A stretch of 64,000 bases of DNA, taken from positions 2,500,501-2,564,500 of the forward strand of contig NZ_FNTJ01000001.1 of assembly GCF_900105185.1 (NCBI RefSeq), read 5' to 3'. The stretch's first letter is position 1. Each line of letters opens with the position of its first letter. The position numbers and the translations under genes were made by a program. The stretch comes from Pseudomonas saponiphila. GTDB taxonomy: Bacteria > Pseudomonadota > Gammaproteobacteria > Pseudomonadales > Pseudomonadaceae. The notes under the pieces were generated by a model. That model was not told the DNA's origin, searched no databases, and saw only the letters and a program-made list of their open reading frames with translations. Below are positions 1 through 12,200 of this stretch, piece by piece.

Positions 1-1608
1 CTCGATGCCGGTGGCCACGGCGAAGATGTTCGGGTCGAAGATGATGTCTTCCGGCGGGAAGCCCACTTCGTTGACCAGGATGTCGTAGGAGCGCTTGCAG
101 ATTTCCTTCTTGCGCGCCTCGGTGTCGGCCTGGCCGACCTCGTCGAAGGCCATCACCACCACGGCGGCGCCGTAGCGCTTGCACAGCTTGGCGTGGTGAA
201 TGAACTGCTCCACGCCTTCCTTCATGCTGATGGAGTTGACGATGCCCTTGCCCTGGATGCACTTGAGGCCGGCTTCGATCACTTCCCACTTCGAGGAGTC
301 GATCATGATCGGCACGCGGGAGATGTCCGGCTCGCCGGCGATCAGATTGAGGAAGGTGACCATGGCCTTCTTCGAATCCAGCATCCCCTCGTCCATGTTG
401 ATGTCGATCACCTGAGCGCCGGCTTCCACCTGCTGCAGGGCGACTTCCAGGGCTTCGGTGTAGTTGTCTTCGCGGATCAGCCGGGCGAATTTCGCCGAGC
501 CGGTGATGTTGGTGCGTTCACCGACGTTCACGAACAGCGAGTTGCGATCGATGGTGAAGGGCTCCAGGCCCGACAGGCGGCAGGCCTTGGGAATGTCCGG
601 GATCTGCCGCGGGGCATAGCCGGCCACGGCCTTGGCGATGGCGCCGATGTGCCCCGGGGTGGTGCCGCAGCAGCCACCGACGATATTGAGGAAACCGCTC
701 TGGGCGAACTCCTCGATGACCTTGGCGGTTTGTTCCGGCAGTTCGTCGTATTCGCCGAATTCGTTGGGCAGGCCGGCGTTGGGGTGCGCCGAGACATGGG
801 TGCTGGCCTTGTTCGACAGTTCTTCCAGGTACGGGCGCAGCTCGCTGGCGCCCAGGGCGCAGTTCAGGCCCACCGAAATCGGCTTGGCGTGGGCCACGGA
901 GTTCCAGAAGGCTTCGGTGGTCTGGCCCGACAGGGTACGGCCGGAGGCATCGGTGATGGTCCCGGAAATCATGATCGGGAGTTCGAAGCCCAACTCCTCG
1001 AAAACGCCCTGCACGGCGAAGATCGCCGCCTTGGCGTTCAAGGTGTCGAAGATGGTCTCGATCAGGATCAGGTCGGCGCCGCCTTCGATCAGGCCCTTGG
1101 TGGCCTCGGTGTAGTTTTCCACCAGTTCATCGAAGGTAACGTTGCGGTAGCCGGGGTTGTTGACGTCCGGCGACAGTGAGCAGGTGCGGCTGGTCGGGCC
1201 CAGGACACCGGCGACGAAGCGCGGCTTGTCCGGAGTTTCGAGGGTTTTCGCATCCGCCACCTTGCGCGCCAGGCGGGCGCCTTCTACGTTCAGTTCGTAG
1301 ACCAGTTGCTCCATGCCGTAGTCGGCCTGGGACACCTGGGTGGCGTTGAAGGTGTTGGTTTCGAGAATGTCGGCACCGGCATCCAGGTAAGCTTTTTCGA
1401 TGGCGCCGATCACGTCAGGGCGGGTCAGCACCAGCAAGTCGTTGTTGCCCTTGACGTCGCTGGGCCAGTCGGCGAAGCGCTTGCCGCGGTAGTCCTGCTC
1501 CTCGAGCTTGTAGCTCTGGATCATGGTGCCCATGCCGCCATCAAGAATCAGGATGCGCTCTTTGAGGGCTTGCTGGAGAGCGTGGAGGCGAGCACTGCGA
1601 TCAGACAT
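1..1608 (-). CDS. metH: Cobalamin-dependent methionine synthase, N-terminal part (gene runs off the window)
   Basis: The minus strand reads from an ATG at 1608 to the window edge without a stop. It encodes the homocysteine-binding domain followed by the start of the pterin (methyl-THF) domain. Early residues contain ILDGGMGTM, a run with LETNTFNAT, and the zinc-binding GGCCGTTP. The folate-domain motif [11 protein letters not shown] and an [13 protein letters not shown] stretch follow. MetH transfers a methyl group from 5-methyl-THF to homocysteine through cobalamin, in the cytosol. The cobalamin-binding and SAM-reactivation domains lie outside the window. The B12 dependence fits the cobalamin genes 4 kb away. 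It is divergent from cti with about 150 bp between the start codons. I saw no SAM or cobalamin riboswitch in that gap. Confidence 0.97.
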   Translation of the reverse strand, partial: MSDRSARLHALQQALKERILILDGGMGTMIQSYKLEEQDYRGKRFADWPSDVKGNNDLLVLTRPDVIGAIEKAYLDAGADILETNTFNATQVSQADYGMEQLVYELNVEGARLARKVADAKTLETPDKPRFVAGVLGPTSRTCSLSPDVNNPGYRNVTFDELVENYTEATKGLIEGGADLILIETIFDTLNAKAAIFAVQGVFEELGFELPIMISGTITDASGRTLSGQTTEAFWNSVAHAKPISVGLNCALGASELRPYLEELSNKASTHVSAHPNAGLPNEFGEYDELPEQTAKVIEEFAQSGFLNIVGGCCGTTPGHIGAIAKAVAGYAPRQIPDIPKACRLSGLEPFTIDRNSLFVNVGERTNITGSAKFARLIREDNYTEALEVALQQVEAGAQVIDINMDEGMLDSKKAMVTFLNLIAGEPDISRVPIMIDSSKWEVIEAGLKCIQGKGIVNSISMKEGVEQFIHHAKLCKRYGAAVVVMAFDEVGQADTEARKKEICKRSYDILVNEVGFPPEDIIFDPNIFAVATGIE

Positions 1609-1762
1609 GAGAACTACCTGGTAGGGCCATTACGAAGGGCGAGGATCATAGCAAACCTGCATGGTTTTGCGGAATGCGCGGGTTTTGCATGAATATCGCT
1701 CATGTTGGTGGTCGGGCGACATCGGTAGAATCGCGGCGTTTTTTACTTTCGGGATCAGGGAC

Positions 1763-4782
<3,020 letters not shown>

Positions 4783-4800
4783 GGCGTTCACTGCGGCATG

Positions 4801-4831
4801 AAAAACGGCGCCCCGTGAGCGCCGTTTTTTT
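4801..4831 (+). terminator. Rho-independent terminator of nfuA
   Basis: An 11-bp perfect stem (AAAAACGGCGC, loop CCCGTGA, GCGCCGTTTTT) is followed by a T run ending at 4831. It lies 18 bp after the nfuA stop, so it ends the nfuA transcript. The A-rich 5' arm could also let it work weakly in the opposite direction. Confidence 0.93.
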
Positions 4832-4866
4832 ATGCCCGCAAACCAGCGCTCCGAAAAAAAGCCTCC

Positions 4867-5248
4867 GTAGGAGCCGGCTTGCCGGCGAAAGGGCTCTAGA
4901 GCCTTGCACCAGTTCCCAGATCGCCTTCGCTGGCAAGCCAGCTCCTACAAAGCCTCCAGCGCGCCAACGCAGTAACTCCAACCTCGTAGGAGCCGGCTTG
5001 CCGGCGAAAGGGCTCTAGAGCCTTGCACCAATTCCCAGATCGCCTTCGCTGGCAAGCCAGCTCCTACAAAGCCTCCAGCGCGCCAACACAGGAACTCCAA
5101 CCTCGTAGGAGCCGGCTTGCCGGCGAAAGGGCTCTAGAGCCTTGTACCAATTCCCAGATCGCCTTCGCTGGCAAGCCAGCTCCTACAAAGCCTCCAGCGC
5201 GCCAACATAGGAACTCCAACCTCGTAGGAGCCGGCTCGCCGGCGAAAG
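4867..5248. repeat. Tandem REPIN array, 119-bp period, three full units plus a partial fourth
   Basis: GTAGGAGCCGGC begins at 4867, 4986, 5105 and 5224, so the spacing is exactly 119 bp each time. Each full unit holds an inverted pair of REP sequences, GTAGGAGCCGGCTTGCCGGC and, about 55 bp on, CTGGCAAGCCAGCTCCTAC. Between units lies a shared linker (AAGCCTCCAGCGCGCCAAC...). The copies differ at only a few bases. The fourth unit is truncated and diverges before the 3' end of cobM. Pseudomonas REPs are mobilised in trans by RAYT transposases; none is encoded in this window. The array fills the space between the nfuA terminator and the cobM stop. Confidence 0.93.
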
Positions 5249-5285
5249 GGCCCGCAAGCCTTGCATCAATGCCGAGATAAGGGGG

Positions 5286-6032
5286 TCAGGGGCGATAGAG
5301 GTGCGCGTGCCCGGCGCGGTACAGCGACGATTCGCTGAACGCGTCCGTGGCCAGTACCCGGCCTACCAGAATCAGCGCCGTGCGCCGGAAGCCCTTGGCC
5401 GCAACCTTCTTGGCAATGTCCGCCAGGGTGCCCAGCGCCCAGTCCTGATCCGGCCAGGTGGCCCGATGCACCACGGCAATCGGGCAGTCGGCGCCGTAAT
5501 GGGGCAGCAGCTCGGCGACGATCTTTTCCAGGTGATTGACCCCCAGGTGGATCGCCATGGTGGCGCCGTGGGCCGCGAGGCTGGCGAACTCTTCGCCGGC
5601 GGGCATGGCGGTCTTGTCCGCATAGCGGGTCAGGATCACGCTCTGGGACACATCCGGCAGGGTCAATTCGGCCCCCAGCAGGGCGGCGCAGGCAGCGGTG
5701 GCGGTGACTCCGGGGACGATCTCGTAGGGAATGCCCAGCTCCCGCAGGCAGCGGATCTGTTCGCCGATGGCGCCATACAGGCTCGGGTCCCCGGAGTGCA
5801 CCCGGGCCACATCCTGGCCTTGGGCATGGGCCTCGCGGATCGCCTCGATGATCTGTTCCAGGTGCAGTTCGGCACTGTTGATCACCCGGTCCGCACGGTG
5901 ACCTTCGAGGACGGCCGCGGGCACCAGCGAGCCGGCGTAGATGATCACCGGGCAGCGATGGATCAGGCGCTGGCCCTTGACGGTGATCAGCTCCGGGTCG
6001 CCGGGGCCGGCACCGATGAAATAGACAGTCAT
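5286..6032 (-). CDS. cobM: Precorrin-4 C11-methyltransferase
   Basis: A 248-residue SAM-dependent tetrapyrrole methylase (class III fold). It methylates C-11 of precorrin-4 to give precorrin-5 in the aerobic cobalamin pathway. The N-terminus has the family motif VYFIGAGPGDPELIT, and VHSGDPSLYGA lies near residue 80, both typical of the CobM/CbiF family. The start at 6032 has an AGGAC ribosome binding site. It is the last gene of the cbtB-cbtA-cobE-cobM run, with an 83-bp gap after cobE. That gap contains a small inverted repeat (ATGAAC, GAT, GTTCAT, 6074-6088) and an eight-T run on the coding strand. Confidence 0.96.
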   Translation of the reverse strand: MTVYFIGAGPGDPELITVKGQRLIHRCPVIIYAGSLVPAAVLEGHRADRVINSAELHLEQIIEAIREAHAQGQDVARVHSGDPSLYGAIGEQIRCLRELGIPYEIVPGVTATAACAALLGAELTLPDVSQSVILTRYADKTAMPAGEEFASLAAHGATMAIHLGVNHLEKIVAELLPHYGADCPIAVVHRATWPDQDWALGTLADIAKKVAAKGFRRTALILVGRVLATDAFSESSLYRAGHAHLYRP

Positions 6033-6115
6033 GGCTGTGTCCTGTGAAAAAAAAGGCGGGAACAGGGCCGCAGATGAACGATGTTCATATTCGCGACGGG
6101 GAATTGTCGGCCAGT

Positions 6116-6529
6116 TTACCGGCTGGCGGCCAATGCGAGGGTGGCCTGGGCGTATTTCTGGCGGGGGATCAACAGCCGGGCCGGACCGGGGTGCAACTGT
6201 TCGGCCAGGGCCAGGGCGGCGCTTTCGGCAACGCCGTAGCAGCCGCTGCGTTCAAAGGCAATCTGCGAGCGGTGGCTCAGGCGCGAGGCGTATGGCGCCA
6301 GTTGACTGCTGCTGAAGCAGGTCAGCGGCAGGGCCAGTTGATCCGCCAGTTGCAGCAGGCCGGGCTCGTTGCGCTTCAGGTCGATGCTGGCCAGGGCCAG
6401 GAGTTGCCCGCTCTCCAGGCGGTGGGCTTGCAGTACCTGCTCAAGCAGGGCGCGCAGCGTGGTCACTGGGCAGCCCTTCCGGCAACCCAGGCCGACCACC
6501 AGGGCCGGCGCCGCGCGCATGTCGATCAT
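6116..6529 (-). CDS. cobE: Cobalamin biosynthesis protein CobE (CbiG C-terminal-like)
   Basis: A 137-residue single-domain protein matching the CobE/CbiG-C family. Near the N-terminus it has VVGLGCRKG, and further on the stretch ASIDLKRNEPGL, both hallmarks of the domain. In the anaerobic pathway the CbiG homologue opens the ring lactone; the exact role of free-standing CobE in the aerobic pathway is less certain. Its ATG overlaps the stop of cbtA (ATGA, 6526-6529), so translation is probably coupled and the gene belongs to the riboswitch-controlled transcript. Confidence 0.9.
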   Translation of the reverse strand: MIDMRAAPALVVGLGCRKGCPVTTLRALLEQVLQAHRLESGQLLALASIDLKRNEPGLLQLADQLALPLTCFSSSQLAPYASRLSHRSQIAFERSGCYGVAESAALALAEQLHPGPARLLIPRQKYAQATLALAASR

Positions 6530-7227
6530 GCCGGGTACAGGTCCGTGTTCTTGCGCCGGAACAGCCAGGCGCTGATCAGCCCCAGGGCCAGCCAGAAGGC
6601 GGCATTGGTCAACTGCGAGGCAATCTTGAACTGTGCTTCCAGCGCTTCTGGCGCCAGCATCGAGTGCACTTCAGGTTGGGGCGCGCCGATCACGTGGGGC
6701 ACGGCGATAATCGCCACGCCCAGCAGTTTCAGCAGCCAATGGCCGGCGAACACGATCAGGGCAATGCCCACTGCGGTGGACGCGGCAGTCCCGATCCACC
6801 ACACCTGGCGCTGCACCAGGTCGGCGGCTGCAGTGCCCGGCAATTCCGGCGGCAGGCCCAGAGTGGGCGCCAGGCAGAAGGTCGCATAGCCGGCGAGCCC
6901 CCAGAGCAGGCCTTGCGAGGCACGGCTGGGCGCGCGCAGGGTGTAGAGCCCGGCCAGCATCAGGGCGAAGCCGACCGCTACCACCAGATTGCCGCCGGTG
7001 GTGGACAGCGTGCGCTGCCAGCCGTCTTCCGGCTCCCAGGCTTCGGCATCGTGGCTGTGCGCGGCCATGGCGCCGGAGGCATGTTCATGGGCTTCGGCGG
7101 CCGGAGCCTGTTCATAGGTTTCCGCCTGCAGGATCAGCGGAGCGACCCACAAGCTTTGCAGCAGGGTCAGCAGCAGGGCCGCCAGCAGCCCGGTGAACCC
7201 TGCGGTTTGCGCAATACGCTTGATCAT
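6526..7227 (-). CDS. cbtA: Predicted cobalt transporter subunit CbtA
   Basis: A 233-residue integral membrane protein of the CbtA family, which bioinformatics links to B12-regulated cobalt uptake. About five hydrophobic segments are visible: residues 8-33, then after a loop about 80-100, 110-130, 150-180 and a last one near the C-terminus. The first periplasmic-type loop is rich in His and acidic residues (EAHEHASG..., AHSHDAE), a likely metal-collecting site. I start it at 7227 (MIKRIAQ), where a membrane segment begins at once; the upstream in-frame extension is riboswitch leader and cbtB in another frame. It lies 11 bp after cbtB and overlaps cobE by 4 bp. Confidence 0.9.
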   Translation of the reverse strand: MIKRIAQTAGFTGLLAALLLTLLQSLWVAPLILQAETYEQAPAAEAHEHASGAMAAHSHDAEAWEPEDGWQRTLSTTGGNLVVAVGFALMLAGLYTLRAPSRASQGLLWGLAGYATFCLAPTLGLPPELPGTAAADLVQRQVWWIGTAASTAVGIALIVFAGHWLLKLLGVAIIAVPHVIGAPQPEVHSMLAPEALEAQFKIASQLTNAAFWLALGLISAWLFRRKNTDLYPA

Positions 7228-7238
7228 CTCGGCAAGTC

Positions 7239-7427
7239 TCAATGGCAAGGGAAGGCGGCGCTGTGACGGGTGTCGTGGGCGGCGTTGTGCACCGCTTCGA
7301 TATGGGAGAAACCGGCGAAATACACCAGGCAGGCGCCCAGCAGCGACGCGCCGATGGCGGCCACCAGACGCTGGCTCAGGGTGGAGGTGCTGCTGGCGGA
7401 ATGGCTGGTGCTGCTGATGATCGACAT
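7239..7427 (-). CDS. cbtB: Predicted cobalt transporter subunit CbtB
   Basis: A 62-residue protein with one central membrane segment (VAAIGASLLGACLVYFAGF) and a short His-rich tail ending HIEAVHNAAHDTRHSAAFPCH. The conserved C-terminal histidines are the hallmark of CbtB and are thought to bind cobalt on the way to CbtA. The start at 7427 has a GGGAAGCGCC sequence upstream. It is the first gene after the minus-strand cobalamin riboswitch. Confidence 0.9.
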   Translation of the reverse strand: MSIISSTSHSASSTSTLSQRLVAAIGASLLGACLVYFAGFSHIEAVHNAAHDTRHSAAFPCH

Positions 7428-7466
7428 GGCGCTTCCCTTTGGAGTGTCGGCTGGGGAGGAGCGCAG

Positions 7467-7498
7467 CAAAACCCCGCGTGAGGAGCACGCAGGGTTTG
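7467..7498 (-). terminator. Candidate riboswitch expression-platform terminator upstream of cbtB
   Basis: On the minus strand, AAACCCTGCGTG and CACGCGGGGTTT form a 12-bp stem with one G-U pair around a CTCCT loop, followed by only a short T run (TTTTGC). It lies between the aptamer and the cbtB start. That position suggests B12 binding favours this hairpin and ends transcription early. The T tract is weak, so a translational mechanism cannot be excluded. Confidence 0.5.
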
Positions 7499-7539
7499 CA
7501 ACAGCGCCCGCCCACCGCGGGTTTGTTATGTAAGTGTTG

Positions 7540-7735
7540 CGGGCCGGTCTCCGGGCTCGCGAGGGGCAGGGCTGACGCCATGCCGCTAAGTGTCGCCTTC
7601 CCATGCCGGGGCACAGTGGATCTGACACTTCGCTCGCTTACCGTTGCGGGGGCAGCACCGGACTGGTCACGGCCTTTTAGTTAAGCACGTGATTCACCGG
7701 TTTCCCGTTTCACCCTGTGAAGGGCACCCGTAACA
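7540..7735 (-). promoter_or_regulatory. Cobalamin riboswitch controlling cbtB-cbtA-cobE-cobM
   Basis: Reading the minus strand, the leader starts with GGGTGCCCTTCACAGGG and GGGAAACCGGTGAATC. It continues with the conserved core GGTGCTGCCCCCGCAACGG and closes with the B12-box end GAGCCCGGAGACCGGCC at about 7541-7560. These elements and their spacing are diagnostic for the AdoCbl riboswitch. High cobalamin should lower expression of the cobalt transporter and corrin genes. Confidence 0.95.
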
Positions 7736-7809
7736 AGGCGCGTAGCAAATCATGGGCGGGGTGATGCCGTCAATTGCGCCAGGCGCTGCATTGCCGATTG
7801 ACCGTCCCC

Positions 7810-8020
7810 CGCGCTCTGCGTAGCCTTGCGCGTTCGAGGTTCTTCGGCCAGCGGTCGAAGCTAAGAAGGGAACGCGGTCGATGCCGCGGCTGCCCCCGCA
7901 ACTGTGATGGGTTGGATTGCTGCAAGGCCACTGCATGGGCGTCGACGACGCCGGCGGGAAGGCGCAGCAAGCGTCGGTCGCGTACCGGCAAGCCCTCAGC
8001 CAGGAGACCTGCCTCGATCG
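7810..8020 (+). promoter_or_regulatory. Cobalamin riboswitch controlling cobW-cobN
   Basis: The plus strand contains AAGGGAACGCGGT, the core GGCTGCCCCCGCAACTGTGATGG, a GACGCCGGCGGGAAGGCGC stem and the B12-box end CAGCCAGGAGACCTGCC near 7996-8012. These are the conserved blocks of the cobalamin aptamer. About 110 bp follow to the cobW start with no clear T-tract terminator. The cobW ribosome binding region sits in a small TGCC...GGCA hairpin, which suggests control of translation. The two aptamers lie back to back with about 75 bp between them, where both promoters must lie. Confidence 0.94.
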
Positions 8021-8128
8021 AAGATTCTCACTACAACCGGGCGGGGTGATCCGGTGGCGAAATCTCCGCGCGCCTTCGCGCTGCGGTTCTCGTCCCGTAT
8101 GCCCGCCACCTTTGCCTAGGGGCATCCG

Positions 8129-9199
8129 ATGAAAACACTGGCCAAACTTCCCGTCACCATCGTCACCGGCTTCCTTGGCTCGGGTAAGACCACCTTGCTG
8201 CGGCACATGCTGGACAACGCCCAGGGCCGGCGCATCGCGGTGATCGTCAACGAGTTCGGCGAGCTGGGCATCGATGGCGAAATCCTCAAACAATGCGCCA
8301 TCGGCTGCACCGAGGAAGAGGCCAGCGGCCGGGTCTACGAGCTGGCCAACGGCTGCCTGTGCTGCACCGTGCAGGAAGAGTTCTTCCCGGTGATGCGTGA
8401 ACTGGTGGCGCGCCGTGGCGATCTGGACCACATCCTCATCGAAACCTCCGGCCTGGCCCTGCCCAAGCCCCTGGTCCAGGCCTTCCAGTGGCCGGAAATC
8501 CGCAGTGCCTGCACCGTCGACGCGGTGATCACCGTGGTCGACAGCCCGGCCGTGGCCGCCGGCACCTTTGCCGCGTTCCCCGAGCAAGTAGACGCCCAGC
8601 GCAAGCTCGACCCCAACCTGGACCACGAATCGCCGCTGCACGAGCTGTTCGCCGACCAGCTGTCCAGCGCCGACCTGGTGATCCTCAACAAGACCGACCT
8701 GATCGATCCCGCAGACCTGGCCAAGGTGCGCCTGGAAGTGGCCGAGGAACTGCCGCCGGCGGTCAAGGTCATCGAAGCCAGCAGCGGCCGCCTGCCACTG
8801 GACGTGCTGCTGGGCCTGGGCGCCGGTTCCGAGGAACACATCGACAGCCGTCACAGCCACCACGACCATCACCACGACGGCGATGACGACCACGACGACC
8901 ACGACCACGACGCCTTCGATTCCATCTCCATCGAACTGCCCCAGGCCGACGAAAGCCTGCTGCTGGACGCCCTGACCCAGCTGGTGGTCAAGCACGGCAT
9001 CCTGCGGGTCAAGGGCTTTGCCGCGATCCCCAACAAGCCGATGCGCCTGCTGATCCAGGGCGTGGGCACCCGCTTCGACAAACACTTCGACCGCAAGTGG
9101 GGCGCCGATGAAGCCCGCACCACGCGCCTGGTGCTGATCGGCCAGGAACTGGACGCCGCCCAGCTCGAAGCGCAACTGCGCGCCGCGCTCAGCGTGTAA
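8129..9199 (+). CDS. cobW: CobW, GTP-binding metallochaperone for cobalt insertion
   Basis: A 356-residue G3E-family GTPase. Walker A (GFLGSGKT) is at 14-21, the metal-binding CLCC at 76-79, and the NKTD guanine-specificity motif near 190. A histidine- and aspartate-rich linker at about 250-275 separates the GTPase from the C-terminal CobW_C domain. CobW delivers Co2+ to the cobaltochelatase. The start has AGGGG 6 bp upstream. cobN starts 3 bp after the cobW stop, so the two are cotranscribed under the upstream riboswitch. Confidence 0.96.
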   Translation: MKTLAKLPVTIVTGFLGSGKTTLLRHMLDNAQGRRIAVIVNEFGELGIDGEILKQCAIGCTEEEASGRVYELANGCLCCTVQEEFFPVMRELVARRGDLDHILIETSGLALPKPLVQAFQWPEIRSACTVDAVITVVDSPAVAAGTFAAFPEQVDAQRKLDPNLDHESPLHELFADQLSSADLVILNKTDLIDPADLAKVRLEVAEELPPAVKVIEASSGRLPLDVLLGLGAGSEEHIDSRHSHHDHHHDGDDDHDDHDHDAFDSISIELPQADESLLLDALTQLVVKHGILRVKGFAAIPNKPMRLLIQGVGTRFDKHFDRKWGADEARTTRLVLIGQELDAAQLEAQLRAALSV

Positions 9200-9202
9200 G
9201 CC

Positions 9203-12200
9203 ATGCACCTGCTCAGGACCCAGCCCGGCGGTTTTGTCGCGGACGACAACATCGCCGACCTCGGACAAACCCCCGCCGAACTGGTGATCCTGTGCAGCGG
9301 CGACTCCAGCCTGGCGCTGCTGGCGGACGCCGCCGAGCAGTTGCCCGAGGACTACCCCAGCTTTCGCCTGGCCAATCCGATGCAGGTGCAGAACCATGCC
9401 TCGGTCGACCTGTATGTCGACCAGGTGCTGCGCCATGCCAAGGTGATCCTGATCTCCCTGCACGGCGGTATCGCCTACTGGCGCTACGGTGTCGAGCGGC
9501 TGGTGGAGCTGTCCCAGCGCGGCGTGCAGCTGATCCTGGTGCCGGGGGACGATCGCCCCGACCCCGAACTCAGCGACCTGAGCACTGTGCCTGCCATCGA
9601 GCGCGACCGCCTGTGGCAGTTCCTGCGCCAGGGCGGGCGCGACAATGCCTTGAATTTCTATCGCTGCCTGGCCAGCGGCCTGCTGGGGCGCGACTACCCT
9701 TGGAGCGAACCGCAGACTCTGCCACGCACGGCGATCTATCACCCGCAAAAAAGCCAGGCCGCCCTCAGCGACTGGCAGGGCGATTGGCAGCCTGGCCAAG
9801 CCGTGGCGGCGCTGCTGTTCTACCGCTCCCACCTGCAGGCGGCCAACACTGGTTTCATCGATCTGTTCTGCCAGCGCCTGCAAGCGGCGGGGCTCAACCC
9901 CTTGCCGATCGCCGTGGCCAGCCTCAAGGAAGCCGGCTGCCTGAGTCAGGTTGAAGACTGGCTGGATGAAACCGCGGCCGGGGTGATCCTCAACACCACC
10001 GGCTTTGCCCAATCCAGCCCCGAGGCCCCGCACCTGCGGCCGTTCCGGCGCAATATCCCGGTGATCCAGGCCATCTGCGCCCAGGACAACGAGCCGGGCT
10101 GGCGCGACAGCGAGCAGGGCCTGGGCCCGCGGGACCTGGCCATGCACATCGCCTTGCCGGAGCTGGACGGGCGCATCATCAGCCGGCCCATCAGCTTCAA
10201 GGACCTGGCCTGGCGCAGCGAGCGCAGCCAGTCGGACGTGGTGTGCTACCGCGGCCAGCCCGAGCGCATGGATTTTGTCGCCGAGCTGGCCCGGCGCTGG
10301 GTCGAACTGGGGCGCCTGGACAACGGCGACAAACGCATTGCCCTGGTGCTGGCCAACTACCCGACCCGGGACGGGCGCATCGGCAACGGCGTCGGCCTGG
10401 ATACCCCGGCAGCGGCATTGAATATCCTCAAGGCCCTGCGCGCTGAAGGCTATCCGCTGCCGGCCGAGTTGCCCGCCAGCGGCAGCGAGCTGATCCGGCA
10501 GTTGCTGGGTGGGGTCAGCAACGACCTGGACAGCCTCGACCAGCGTCCGTGCCAGCAAAGCCTGGCCCTGGACGACTACGCGGCGATGTTCCAGGCGCTG
10601 CCGCCAGTCAATCGCGAGGCGGTGCTGCAACGCTGGGGCGCACCGCAGCAAGACCCGATGTTCCGCAACGGGCGGATGATGATCGCCGGCCTGCGCTTTG
10701 GCCTGACCTTCGTCGGCATCCAGCCGGCCCGGGGTTATCAGGTGGACCCCAGCGCGGTCTACCACGACCCGGACCTGGTGCCGCCCCATGGCTACCTGGC
10801 GTTCTACTTCTGGTTGCGCCAGACCTACGGCGCCCATGCGCTGATTCACGTCGGCAAGCACGGCAACCTGGAATGGCTGCCGGGCAAGGGCGTCGGCCTG
10901 TCGCAGAACTGCTGGCCGGACGCGCTACTGGGGCCGCTGCCGAACATCTATCCGTTCATCGTCAACGACCCGGGGGAGGGCGCCCAGGCCAAGCGCCGCA
11001 CCCAGGCGGTGATCATCGACCATCTGATGCCGCCGCTGACCCGCGCCGAAACCTACGGCCCGCTGCGCAACCTGGAACTGCTGGCGGACGAATACTACGA
11101 AGCCCAACTGCTGGATCCACGGCGCGCGCGGGAGCTGCAGCGGGACATTCTGCAACTGGTGCGCGAAACCCATATCGACCGTGAGCTGCAACTGGAGGGT
11201 GCCCTCGACAGCGACGCCGATGCCGCCATCTGGCTGCCGCGGCTGGACACCTACCTGTGCGATCTCAAGGAATCGCAGATCCGCGATGGCCTGCACGTGT
11301 TCGGCGAATCCCCCGAGGGCCGCTTGCGCCTCGACACCCTGCTGGCCTTGCTGCGCATTCCCCGGGGCGATGGCAAGGGCGCTCACGCCAGCTTGCTGCG
11401 GGCCCTGGCCAAGGCCTTCGGCCTGGATTTCGATCCATTGGACTGCGCCCTGGCCGAACCCTGGACCGGGCGTCGGCCGCAAGCGTTACGGCAGATCAGT
11501 GATGCGCTGTGGCGTACCGCTGGCGATGCGCGCGAGCGCCTGGAGCTGTATGCCGCCGAGTTGATCGAAGCGGCGCTGCGGGGCCCGGTGGCGCAGCTGG
11601 ACCAACCCGGCTGGGAGCCAGTGCAGAGCATTATCGACGGCCTGCGCGAGGTGGTCGCACCACGCCTGGACGCTTGCGGCCCGGCGGAGATGCACGGCCT
11701 GCTGGAAGCCCTGAACGGGCGTTTCGTCCCCGCCGGGCCCAGCGGCGCGCCCAGCCGTGGGCGGCTCGACGTGCTGCCCACGGGACGCAACTTCTATTCG
11801 GTGGACGTGCGCAACCTGCCCACCACCACCGCCTGGCGCATCGGTTTCCAGTCGGCCAACCTGATCCTCGAACGCCACCTGCAGGATCACGGCGACCACC
11901 TGCTGCACCTCGGCCTGTCGGTGTGGGGCACCGCCACCATGCGCACCGGCGGCGACGACATCGCCCAGGCCATGGCCCTGATGGGCGTGCGCCCGGTGTG
12001 GGCCACCGGCAGCCAGCGAGTCGACGATTTCGAGATCCTGCCCCTGAGCCTGCTGGACCGGCCGCGGGTCGACGTGACCCTGCGGGTGTCCGGCTTTTTC
12101 CGCGACGCCTTCGCCAACCTGATCCGCCTGTTCGACGCGGCGGTGCTGGCGGTGGCGGCCCTCGATGAGCCTGAGGAGATGAACCCGCTGGCGGCCAGGG

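Noticed and set aside
1609..1762. SAM, SAH or cobalamin riboswitch upstream of metH
   Set aside because: The short divergent gap lacks the conserved blocks of these aptamers.
4867..5248. Possible CRISPR array
   Set aside because: The repeat unit is 119 bp with internal inverted REP pairs, the linkers are conserved rather than unique, and no cas gene is present.
7694..10861. A 1055-residue minus-strand frame over cobW and cobN
   Set aside because: It lies opposite two clear genes and a riboswitch, has no recognisable domain and shows the low-complexity composition typical of high-GC antisense frames.
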